64,000 nucleotides of DNA from Cycas panzhihuaensis. Lineage: Eukaryota > Cycadophyta. How positions within the stretch are numbered: position 1 is the first letter of the stretch; every line of letters begins with the position of its first letter. The position numbers were made by a program, and so were the translations under genes. The notes under the pieces were generated by a model. The model ran no database searches and was not told where the DNA came from. It worked only from the letters and a program-made list of their open reading frames with translations. The stretch spans positions 206,405,741 through 206,469,740 of the forward strand of contig CM041465.1 of assembly GCA_023213395.1 (NCBI GenBank), given 5' to 3'. Positions 1-8,750 of this stretch are shown piece by piece.

Positions 1-241
1 AGCCAATCTCTAATGCACACGATAGCAATAGCCATATCAACAACATCAGAGGTAGTAGCAGCCTTGTCAATAGTTCCAATAGTAGTAATGGTTTTAGCAA
101 CAACAACAGTAGAAATCCCCTCAACCAAATTGAGATACATATCGAGGAAGTTAAAGAGGAAATAGGGGTTTCAAAGGTGGTAATCAATGCCACTCTAATC
201 AGTTTGTAATTGAGGATAAGATATTTTTTGCTTATCACAAG

Positions 242-620
242 TCAGAGGTTAATCAAGCATGGATCATCAAATCAAGGGCATCTTGTCACATGACTAGGAG
301 TGAGGAACTCCTTTATAACATCAAAGAAGGAAAAGGTCAATCAATGACCTTTTGCAATAATGAATCAGTTCAAATTTCTGGTATAGGCAAAATTACCTCA
401 TTTTATTTGCCTTCAAATCCTTCTTCTATATTTCCTAATGGTGTTGCCTATATAATTCCTTCCATGGAGAAGAGTCTACTATATATTAGCCAATTGGATA
501 AGCAATCGATAAGAATTTTATTTGAAAATATGAACTGTGTCATTAGTGATAACCATGATCAGGTTGTAGCTATTGGTCATAAAGACCATGGTCTTTATAA
601 GTTGGAACAAATAATATAAC
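242..620 (+). pseudogene. Copia-B protease remnant
   Basis: Retropepsin-like segment of a copia polyprotein. The usual active-site stretch W-I-I-D-S-G-A-S-H-H-M appears here as W-I-I-K-S-R-A-S-C-H-M (about 262-294), so the catalytic Asp is Lys and the Gly is Arg. The open segment after it (290-619) continues to the typical pattern ending in LLYISQLDKQ, close to the copia L-S-V-S-Q-L motif. The second copy at 48,243-48,493 keeps the Asp but also has Arg for Gly. A dead relic; in the living element the protease would cut Gag-Pol. Confidence 0.8.
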
Positions 621-654
621 ACTTGATTCTGCTTACTCTATCACTCAATCATTG

Positions 655-1330
655 ATAAAGATGTAACTTTGGCATCAACATCTAGGCTACCTAAACTTAG
701 GCAATATCAAGCTGATGATGAACAAGAATATGGTTCATGGGCTTTCAAAGCTATATGGTTCAAAATATCTTTATGAAACATGTATAATATGGACATAACA
801 TCGATTGCCTTTTCCTAAAGGTAAAGTATGGCATGTGTCACATCCTTTATAGTTAATCCACTTGGATCTATACGGACCTATATCCATGACATCCTTTGGA
901 GGAGCATTGTACTACATCTCCTTTATAGATGATTTCTCACTTAAAGTTTGGGTTTACTTCATCAAATAGAAGTTTAAAGCATTCTAAATGTTTCAGGAAT
1001 TCAAGCTTGAAGTGGAGAATGAGTCTAGCCATTCAATCAAAATTCTAAGGTTAGACAATAGAGGTGAATTCACTTGAAAGGAATTCACTTAATTCTACAA
1101 AGATAATGATATTTAGAGATAGCTCATTATTCCTCATACTCCTCAATAAAATGGAGTCTCTAAACGAATGAATAGAACTTTAGCAAACAAAGACAAACCT
1201 ATAATACATTCAAGAGAACTCACACAAGCATGTTAGGCAGAAGCATTTTACACAGTTGTCTATCTAGCAAATCTAAGTACTATATCAGTAGTCACCAACA
1301 TCACACCAGAGGAGGCTTGATCTAGTAAAA
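655..1330 (+). pseudogene. Copia-B GAG-pre-integrase and integrase remnant
   Basis: Degraded zinc-binding and catalytic core of a copia integrase. The L-W-H-x-x-L-G-H motif of the GAG-pre-integrase domain survives as L-W-H-Q-H-L-G-Y near 668. The D-L-Y-G-P block with F-I-D-D-F is readable around 866-945, and a decayed D-N-R-G-E-F block near 1,050-1,075 holds the second catalytic Asp. In-frame stops fall throughout. The same segment at 48,640-49,320 shows a different set of stops, so the two copies decayed independently after duplication. Confidence 0.75.
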
Positions 1331-1539
1331 AGCTTACCATGAGTTATTTGAGGACCTTTGGATGCACTACTTATATATACATCCTTGATCAGCAAAGATT
1401 TAATTTAGACAAAGATAGTCTTAAATGATTTTTGTAGGCTATTCCATTCATAGTTAGGCTTACAAGTTGTATGATCCTATTGGGAAGAAAATACATCTCT
1501 CAAGAGATGTAATCTTTACTAAAGATAAACCCAAGGAGT

Positions 1540-3099
1540 TGGAATCAACATCCATCCAACCTCCTCTTGATAAAGGTAAAAGATTATTGAGGCTTTCCTT
1601 CTCTCTTAATCTTCTATACCATGTACATCATTTGCAGTAGTTGGTCTGTCTACATCATCAGATTCTTCTCTACTTGATCCTTATATATCTTATGTTGATC
1701 AACTACTTAGACCAGAAGATCTCGAGGTTCAAGTAACATCAATCAAAAAGTTGTCCAAATGGTATACTTAGACTATTCAGAATGGCCAGATTGTTGAAGG
1801 AAAACATCCATCAAAATATAGAAAACAAACTAATTATGCACTTATGGCTGAAGTGTTTTGTATTGATGAGCCATCCATTTTTGAGGAGGCATATGAAAAT
1901 GATAATTAGAAGGCTACTATGGATGAAGAAATCTATTCTATTGAAAAGAATGGAGCATGGGATTTGGTAGAATTACCTAAGCACAAATAAGAAATTAATT
2001 GAAAATGGGTCTACAAGACCAAATTCCATTCTAATAGTACACCTAAGTGCTAAAAGGCCTCACTTATTACAAGGGGCTTCAAATAAAATGAAGGCATTGA
2101 TTATAAGAAGACCTTTACACCTATTGCAAAAAATATGAACACCATCAGACTCACCTTAGCCTTATCTACTCAATGCAAATGGTTAGTTTATCAGATGGAC
2201 GTGAATAGTACTTTCCTTAATGGTGATCTTCAAGAGGAGTTATATTTGGAGTAACCTCCTAGTTATAAAGTACAAGGCAAGGACCATATGGTTTGTCACT
2301 TAAAAAAGGCTTTGTATGGCTTGAAACAAGCTTGATGATTATGGTACTGAAAAAATGATAATTATTTTTTGAGATATAGTTTTCATCAATCTATATCAGA
2401 TCCTAATTTATACATCAAAGTTAGGAAAGACCATGCTATTTTTACTATCTTGTATATTGATGAGTTAGTGATCACTGGTAATGACACTAAGATGGTACAG
2501 ATTCTCCAAGATGATTTGAAGAGAAGTTTCAAGATGAAAGATCATAGACTTCTCTATTATTTTCTAGGCTTTAACATATGGCAACAACCAGACTATATGT
2601 TCATCTCTGAAGCTAAATATTCTTGAGATATCTTATAGTGCTTCAAGATGCGTGACTACAAACTAGCGCCAATGCATATGAAGAACAGAATAATGCTAAC
2701 TCTAAATAAGGAAGATGAACCAAAAAACCCTACTCTTTACCAGAAGTTTATTGGTAACCTCATCTATCTCACTAACACTTGTCCAAACAGTTAATTTTTA
2801 GTTGGGATTTGTTCTAAATACATGTCTTAACCCAATTAGAGAAATTAGAATATAGTAAAATATATATTAAAATATATCAAAGGTACATTATAATATGGCC
2901 TTCAATATGTACATGATGAAAACCTCACTCTAGAAGGGTTCTCAGATTCTGATTAGATAGGTTGCTAAGATAGTAGGAAATCAACCTCAAGTTGTTATTT
3001 TACCCTTGGTTTAGGAGTTGTTTCATAAAGTTGCAAGAAGTTACCCAATGTTACCTTGTCCTCCACCGAAGTAGAGTATAAAGCTACAGTCAAGTTAAG
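1540..3099 (+). pseudogene. Copia-B reverse transcriptase and RNase H remnant
   Basis: The RVT_2 region can be followed from the conserved K-W-V-Y-K-T-K-F block (about 2,005-2,030) through Y-Q-M-D-V-N and L-K-K-A-L-Y-G-L-K-Q-A (2,298-2,333) to the active site at 2,453-2,464. The active site reads Y-I-D-E, so the second catalytic Asp is Glu; copy 2 keeps Y-I-D-D at 50,369-50,380. An 85-codon open piece (2,369-2,626) covers the palm and the Y-F-L-G-F block. RNase H is recognised from S-S-T-E-V-E-Y-K-A near 3,058-3,085, and the rest of that domain is missing. Several stops and at least one frameshift. Confidence 0.85.
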
Positions 3100-3199
3100 T
3101 ATATTTACTTTATTTTCATATATTATTTATCCTTTATAGGGTGACTTATCACTTAAGAGATAAAGTACATACCCACATTCTTTCCTAATGACACAACAT

Positions 3200-3607
3200 T
3201 ATTACTTAAAGGTCAAATAGACCCTCATGCATTTTTTCTTACTTGAAAGCCTAAAATGATACATGTTCTATATGTCAGGCATGTAGCTTGGATGTTTGGT
3301 ACTTATTAAACATCCAGTGCCTTAGGTCTCTTCTATCACTCTATATATTGAAACCTCATCTCATAATTCTTATATAGAGTTTGAGTTATATTGTTATGTT
3401 ACTAGTTTACTAATCAAACTGTTATTCATTTAGAGAATTGACTAATTCATCTCCTCCTATTTGGTATCATCTTGCTCATTCTCTTTATGCTTTGATTTTA
3501 TCTATTTGAATCTCTTGCATTGTTAGTCTAGATCTCTTACTTTCTAGAACTAGAGAGGATCAATCTTCTAAATCTTGGGAATTGTGAGCTTAAAGCTACT
3601 TTCAACA
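3200..3607 (+). repeat. Copia-B copy 1, 3' LTR
   Basis: This sequence occurs three times: here, at 51,118-51,505 and at about 23,274-23,673. That pattern defines it as the copia-B LTR. It ends in TTTCAACA; the best-preserved start is TGTCACTT at 51,118. A TATA-like CTATATATTG lies at 3,341. Antisense gypsy coding sequence begins directly after the end, which fits copia-B having inserted into gypsy-G. Confidence 0.75.
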
Positions 3608-4376
3608 CTTATATTAGTGAATAACCTGTAGCTCTCAATATTTTTGTACCCATCCAAGAGGATATGGTTTTGGATGTTTATGCATCTTTAATCCTAGATT
3701 CTTCACCAATGCCTCTAAAATTAAGTCCTTTTAGCTTCCTCCATCAATGATGGTATTAACCATGCCTTGATTCACTTGGATTCTCACCATGAAGAGCTCC
3801 TCTCTAATCTTTAGATTAACTTGTTGCAAGCTATTTTTGGGATCAGCATTAGCCATGAGCATCAACTTTTCATTGGCTCCTTTAGTGCTATAAATATCTT
3901 GATCTCTTATAGAGTTAAGTAAATCTTTACATTCAACTTTGGCTTTACCTTTTCCCTTATTCTAGGGCGGCTTCTCCAAATTTAAAAACTAGCAATCTTC
4001 TATGTTGTATCCCATCCACTTATAATATGTGTAGGAGGTTTTAATTTGAGTAGTATTGGTTTATTTTTTCTTGTCAACACCCCCAATCGGTTACTTCCCA
4101 ACTTTTCTTAGAAACTTTTTTCCTTAGGCAGGTTTGTTATTACCTTCTTGAGGTGTAAACCTTTTCCTTTTAGTAAAATCCTTATTGTTCCTCTTCTCTA
4201 GGATAATTACTTTCTTGTTGGCTTCATCAAGTATCTTTACTTCAAACAATTGAAGTTCTTATTAAATCTATTGGTGTAGCCCTCTAATATATTTCAGCAT
4301 TATATCTTTACCAAGCAAAGATATGCCCAACACAACAACTTACTTCTAAAATTCTATTCTATAATCTTGGACATTT
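3608..4376 (-). pseudogene. Gypsy-G copy 1, protease to gag C-terminus, left of the C1 insertion
   Basis: Antisense Ty3/gypsy remnant. From right to left it reads a decayed gag zinc-finger region, then a retropepsin (F-M-V-R-I-Q-V-N followed by a decayed D-T-I-F-D-G-G-S block, with Asn for the catalytic Asp, about 3,720-3,800), then Y-P-L-G-W at the protease/reverse-transcriptase boundary (about 3,645-3,665). Gypsy reverse transcriptase is absent. The sequence stops at 4,376 inside gag, where copia C1 starts, and resumes at 11,791. The 5 bases CATTT at 4,372-4,376 are repeated at 11,791-11,795. Uninterrupted copies are at 51,506-52,994 and 55,471-56,876. Confidence 0.8.
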
Positions 4377-4673
4377 TGTTGGGAATAATCCCACCTTTGA
4401 GGGCCCCTAGGGCACCTTGAGCCGTTCAATAGCCGCCCGGACCGACCACTCATGTGAGGTACGTATAACCATTATTTATTTTTAATATTTTTTCAAACTA
4501 ACCTTAATTGTTGTGCAGCTAGGGTGATGGCGCTCGACGCCTCTCCGAATTCTCTATATAAGGGTTGGGAATACCTCCCTGGTGTTTATTAACACCGCCA
4601 CTCTTTCAGAAATTGTCGTTGTACTCAAGATGAAAGCGTCGTGATGTCCTGCTCTGCTCCTCCGGCTCCATCA
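4377..4673 (+). repeat. Copia C1 5' LTR
   Basis: 297 bp beginning TGTTGGGAATAATCCCACC, a common copia LTR start, and ending CCATCA immediately before the primer-binding site. It contains a TATA box and is noticeably more GC-rich than its surroundings. No second copy is present in the window, so the 3' LTR of this element is missing. Confidence 0.85.
4554..4563 (+). promoter_or_regulatory. TATA box of the C1 LTR
   Basis: CTATATAAGG in the 3' half of the LTR, about 115 bp before the LTR end, the usual place for the Pol II core promoter of a copia LTR. Position and sequence only; activity cannot be judged. Confidence 0.6.
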
Positions 4674-4675
4674 TT

Positions 4676-4687
4676 TGGTATCAGAGC
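4676..4687 (+). other. C1 primer-binding site, tRNA-iMet
   Basis: TGGTATCAGAGC, the perfect plant copia primer-binding site complementary to the 3' end of initiator tRNA-Met, two bases after the LTR end. It fixes the LTR border at 4,673. Confidence 0.92.
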
Positions 4688-5452
4688 AAGGTTGACACCA
4701 TTGTCTATTTTCTGGTTTTAGTTGCTCAAACGTCCGACTTTAACATAGCTATATGATCGCCGTTGAGATTCTGGAGAGCTCACCGTCTGCTGGAGAAGGC
4801 AGTTCGGATTCCATCCACTGTGAAGAAAGATCTCCCACTCGGAAGTTTGCACTCAAACCAGGTTCTTCGTTTCCGTTTTCATATTTTCAAACATATAAAC
4901 AAATAAATAAACCTTTTTGATATATGCTTTAGCTTGATAAATTTGTGGTTTGCGATCCTCTGTATTGGTTTATCTCTGGCATGTTAGTCTCTGTGTTATC
5001 TCTGTGACTTTGCCGTGTTAATCTCTCTTAACTTGTTGTTAAAGATATCTCTGTTATCCTGTTGTTATCTCCGTCCCGTTTGACTCTGCGTCTGCTGTCA
5101 GATTCAAGGCCCTACTAAGGCACGTCCTGTTTGACTCTACTCTTTTTCTCATTGATCCATTGATCCCATTTACAGTCCTTGATATTGCGGTTCCCGCCTT
5201 GGCATTTACAATTCATTAATATTATATTACGGTTTAATCCCCGCATTTTGATTCGCCTTCCCCGCATTTTGATTCGCCTTCCTTTGTGTGCGTTGATTAT
5301 ATTCACCTTCGTTCCAAGATTGCAATCGCCGTCTTTGCGTCTCAGATTCATCTTCGCTCCAATACTTGCACCCAAGTACTTTTATCTGTTCGTGCATATC
5401 TTGTGCGTTGATCCGTTATCTGTTCGTGCATATCATCGGTCTCTGTGTACTT

Positions 5453-5813
5453 GCAATCGTTGCAATTTTTTATTATTGCTGTTCCAATCTGCATTTTTTG
5501 ATTATTGCAGTTCCAATACTTGCAATCGGCGCACTGCGTCTCTGTATGCGTATCGCTGGTATTTATCTGCGTCGTGCAATCGTTGCAATTTTTTATTATT
5601 GCTGTTCCAATCTGCATTTTTTGATTATTGCAGCTCCAATACTTGCAATCGGCGCGCTGCGTCATTGCTGCATCTCTTCAGATCTCCGTTTGGATCTGCG
5701 TTTGATAACTCAGATCTTTATTCTTTGCTCCAATCGCATTTTTGATTATTGCGCCCAATACTTGCAATCGGTGTGTCATTGCTGCGTCTCCGTTTGGATC
5801 TGCGTTTGATAAC

Positions 5814-5824
<11 letters not shown>
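5453..5824 (+). repeat. Complex tandem repeat in the C1 leader
   Basis: An 88-bp segment starting GCAATCGTTGCAATTTTTTA at 5,453 recurs almost unchanged at 5,576 (123-bp period). A partial third copy with the same CCAATACTTGCAATCGG core lies at 5,735-5,790. A companion motif, TTTGGATCTGCGTTTGATAA, occurs at about 5,690 and 5,793. About 2.5 to 3 units in all. It is not CRISPR-like because the units are not separated by unique spacers. Confidence 0.8.
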
Positions 5825-5851
<27 letters not shown>

Positions 5852-5855
5852 CCCG
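5815..5855 (-). other. tRNA-Phe(GAA) 5'-half fragment in the C1 leader
   Basis: On the minus strand this reads CGGGGATAGCTCAGTTGGGA followed by GAGCGTCAGACTGAAGATCTG. As I recall it, that is nucleotides 2-42 of plant cytosolic tRNA-Phe, covering the D-arm (with the A box) and the anticodon arm with GAA, with no mismatch. The T-arm, acceptor 3' strand and B box are absent, so it is not a tRNA gene. It directly abuts the leader tandem repeat, whose last unit ends within the shared AGATCTTCAG. Confidence 0.8.
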
Positions 5856-6317
5856 GATCATTCATCCGTTCGTCCCGGATTCGCTTAGTCCGTCCGTTTC
5901 GTGTTAGTGATTATTATTGCCGTTCAATCGTTCAATTCGCATTTATTACGTTTATATATTATCAGCCTTTCCGTGTTGTAGGTCATATTGACCATTGCTG
6001 CATTTATTGCGATCCGTCTTATTGTTACGGTTTTTCCTGCGTTTATATATTGCAGCTTATATATTGCGCATTTATATTGTATACTTCATTGTTGCGTTTT
6101 TGCATATATTCCCTCTTTATTGCAGCTTATATATTGCGCATTTATATTGTATTCCGTTTTTTTGCATTCGCTGTTTATCGGCTTTGTATTATTTTGGTTT
6201 TATAGAAGTTTGAAAAATAAATTTATTATATTTTTTAAAATCCGGTTTTAAAAGCATTAAGTTGAGTATTTTAACTCGACGAGCGAGTTCACCCTCCCGG
6301 CATTGAGGTTTCTATTT

Positions 6318-6348
6318 CTGACGGGTCTTGGGTTCAATCCCGGTATGA
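6318..6348 (+). other. B-box / T-arm-like sequence in the C1 leader
   Basis: TGGGTTCAATCCCGG resembles a tRNA T-arm and matches the Pol III B-box pattern GGTTCRANNCC. No convincing A box or cloverleaf can be built from the 60-80 bases upstream. It could be a second tRNA scrap, a SINE trace or chance. Confidence 0.3.
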
Positions 6349-8477
6349 TCCATCCTCAGACACTTTTTTAATAAGTGTTTTTCAATTTTAAACCTTTTTT
6401 TTTTTTTAATTTTATTTTTCCATAAGGTTATTGGCGTTTTTTAGGCCATAACTTCTTTTTGGCTCATCGGTTTCAGACGAAACCTGCGCCAACAGATCAC
6501 AAATTTCCGTAGATCGATTTTGACTGGTCATAAGACCAATTTGGTGCCCATTTGACCTTGTTTCGACCTGTTTAACATTGGACTTTCGAAATTTCAACAG
6601 TTTTTACATTTTTAACAAAATCGGTTTTAGAACTAGCTGTCATTTATTGCTGGTAAATTGTTTTGTGCCCAAATTTTCTCTATAGCAATCTATGTCATAT
6701 AGACTTTAATACCCATTTTTTATTTCAATTCTTTGAGTTCATTTTCACCAATATTTTAATCGCTAAAGTAAGAAATTTAGTTGATTTTGCCTGTTTCTTG
6801 AACATTCTCCATAAAGACACTTGTCACATTTTTCACTATAACTTTTGCAATTTTTATCAGATTTCATTTTCATCAGCTTCGTTAGGAAGCTGACTCATTT
6901 CTCTTCACTGTGATATATTTTTTCATATATTTTGACACAATTTTCTCATATTTCAAATCAGCTAAAGTTGAGTCATTTTATTGGCCTAAATTTACCTTTT
7001 TTTTACACCTGTTTAATATATTCTTTCAAAATTTTCAATTGGCAGAATATTAATTACTTCATCAATAATATTTGATCATTTTTTCAACTTTTCTAAAGAT
7101 TAATTAGTACTTTTATACAATTTTTTGCCCACCCTGCTCCTATTAGGCTCCATAAGGAGGTCCTTTCCTTTGCCTCATTCAAAACGTGATTTATTGGTAT
7201 CCATTTTTAAAACCGTCTATTTTATTGGATTCACATCTCAAAGAATCTACATATTGATAAAATTTTAAGCTATTCTGACCTCATTCAATATAGTTTTCAA
7301 TCTGTTAAAGTTGAGTATATATATTCATCCTAACAAGCTTGTCTTCTTTCAAAATTGTAAAGAAAATTCTAGTTCATATTTCCTTGTTTACTCAAGTTTC
7401 TGCTTGATCTTTCTACAAGCACTTTACATTATTTTGAACAAGTATTTATTTATAAGGCAATATATAAAAGTTGTTCTTATATAAAAGTTTTCACATTGAA
7501 GATTTATTATTCATTTAAGAAATTGGCATCTGTTTGAAAACTATCTATTCTCAAAAGTTTATTTTTAAATCTTGCATAAGTGAAAAGTTTTGAGCATCAT
7601 TACTTCCTTTTTAATTGTTTTACTTTAAAAGTGTATCAAAGTTGTTGAAAAATATCATCCTTCTTACACTTATAAAAGGAAAATTGTATTTCTTTTCAAA
7701 GGCATATTATATTTGTTTGAAGGATATTATTTATAAAAAAAAAAACAGAAAGAGTTTTTTTTGTAAAAGTTTTCATTTCATCTTGCTTAGAGCATTCTTT
7801 TTTGTTATCAAAAGAAATTTTTTTCTTTTTCTAAGCAAGACCACATTGCTAAATAGATTAGTCTTCACATTAAATAAGATAAATCCCAAATTGAACCACA
7901 CTTTTTTCCAGCCTTGCAAGGGGAACGGTTAGGACCCCTGAAGTTACCACCCCGCACACGCTAATCGGCCTACTCATATTGGATGAGGACAGCCATTAGC
8001 TATCAGGTGTATACGGTGGCAGGCTGAGGTGCATAACCCTTTCATTTTATGGTGTTTGGAGACCAAGGCTAGACCTGGAGAGGGTGAGTGCCTTTGGTTC
8101 GAGAACCTTCACCGCTAGATCTGTCGTTAGGCATAAATCCCAAGACAGGTGGACCAACAATTCGGGGTGTCAAAGCCTTCTTAGCATTCACGTCTTGAGG
8201 TATATAGAGCCTGGCGCTCAAGACTGCAGATAAAGGGTCCCTGTTTTGCCATCCGTGGGCGGCGCCATTGATGTAATAACACCGAAGGTTGCCCCAGGAG
8301 AAACATAAACTTAGAGCCTAGTAGCCTTTCTAGGTCCTAGTTCATTTGTTCAAACTTTTGAAAACCTTGGGATATATATATTTGGAAATAATTTCTTTCA
8401 TTTAAGTTCTTTCAAATTTTCTACATTCATATATTTTGCTATTGCATTTATCATATTTTATATAACTTTAATTTAAA

Positions 8478-8750
8478 ATGACGTCTAGTTTTGGGAATAT
8501 GATTATTCCTAAATTTGATGGAAATAATTTTCTTAATCGAGTAGGAGGATGAGGCCCATCCTCATAGCAAATGAAATGTGGGATATAGTGAGAAATGGTT
8601 ACAATGACTTAGGATCAAATCCAACTGATACTGAAAAAGCTACATACAAAGAAAATATCAAAAGATAATGAAGCCTTAGCCCTTATTTTTGCACTTTAGA
8701 AGATCATGTTTTCCCACGAGTTAGTGAATCCATTAAGTCCAAAGAGGCTT
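8478..8750 (+). pseudogene. C1 gag N-terminus, frameshifted
   Basis: The gag ATG at 8,478 opens MTSSFGNMIIPKFDGNNFLN, the I-P-K-F-D-G-x-N-Y/F copia gag start. A one-base loss near 8,541 destroys the following W-S-R-R-M block, and stops follow near 8,667. The reading frame only settles after 8,750. The equivalent gag starts in the sister copies are at 14,557, 55,029 and 58,871 (the last with ATA for ATG). Confidence 0.8.

Larger units (their letters stand above)
1..3199 (+). mobile_element. Copia-B copy 1, decayed internal region (Ty1/copia, left end outside window)
   Basis: Ty1/copia internal region read in order protease, GAG-pre-integrase, integrase, reverse transcriptase and RNase H, all broken by stops and frameshifts. 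It pairs base for base with 47,996-51,117, the second copy of the same element. The start of gag lies before the window. The coding part ends abruptly inside RNase H near 3,095 in both copies, so this truncation predates their duplication. About 100 AT-rich bases separate it from the 3' LTR at 3,200. No reading frame here could give a working polyprotein. Confidence 0.9.
4688..8477 (+). other. C1 untranslated leader, 3.8 kb
   Basis: Non-coding stretch between primer-binding site and gag ATG, far longer than the few hundred bases usual in copia elements. The part up to about 6,000 is relatively GC-rich and holds a complex tandem repeat (5,453-5,824) and a tRNA-Phe half. 6,000-7,880 is AT-rich with no supported ORF. 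7,880-8,340 is a more conserved GC-rich segment that recurs in the other copia-A copies (14,060-14,460, 54,520-54,960, 58,380-58,800), which shows it belongs to the element. I find no coding domain; the short ORFs here have no recognisable protein. Confidence 0.7.

Noticed and set aside
3462-3473. TTTGGTATCATC as a tRNA-Met primer-binding site (also near 23,532 and, as TTTGTTATGATC, near 51,379)
   Set aside because: It lies inside the copia-B LTR in all three copies, including the 3' LTR. The border by LTR comparison is later, and a decayed site fits at 23,676.
3608-4376. Endogenous pararetrovirus sequence
   Set aside because: The protease region belongs to an element with LTRs, primer-binding site and integrase; no movement or coat protein motif was seen anywhere in the window.
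5179-5809. ORFs of 100-190 codons on both strands at 5,115-5,809
   Set aside because: They are translations of the tandem repeat, with repetitive low-complexity Cys/Phe-rich or Asn/Cys-rich protein and no family.
5453-5824. CRISPR-like array
   Set aside because: Long units, no unique spacers, inside a retrotransposon leader of a eukaryote.
5815-5855. A functional tRNA-Phe gene
   Set aside because: Only the 5' half is present; no T-arm, acceptor 3' strand or B box.
7615-7932. ORF of 105 codons in the C1 leader
   Set aside because: Lys/Phe-rich product of AT-rich sequence, not conserved in the related leaders.
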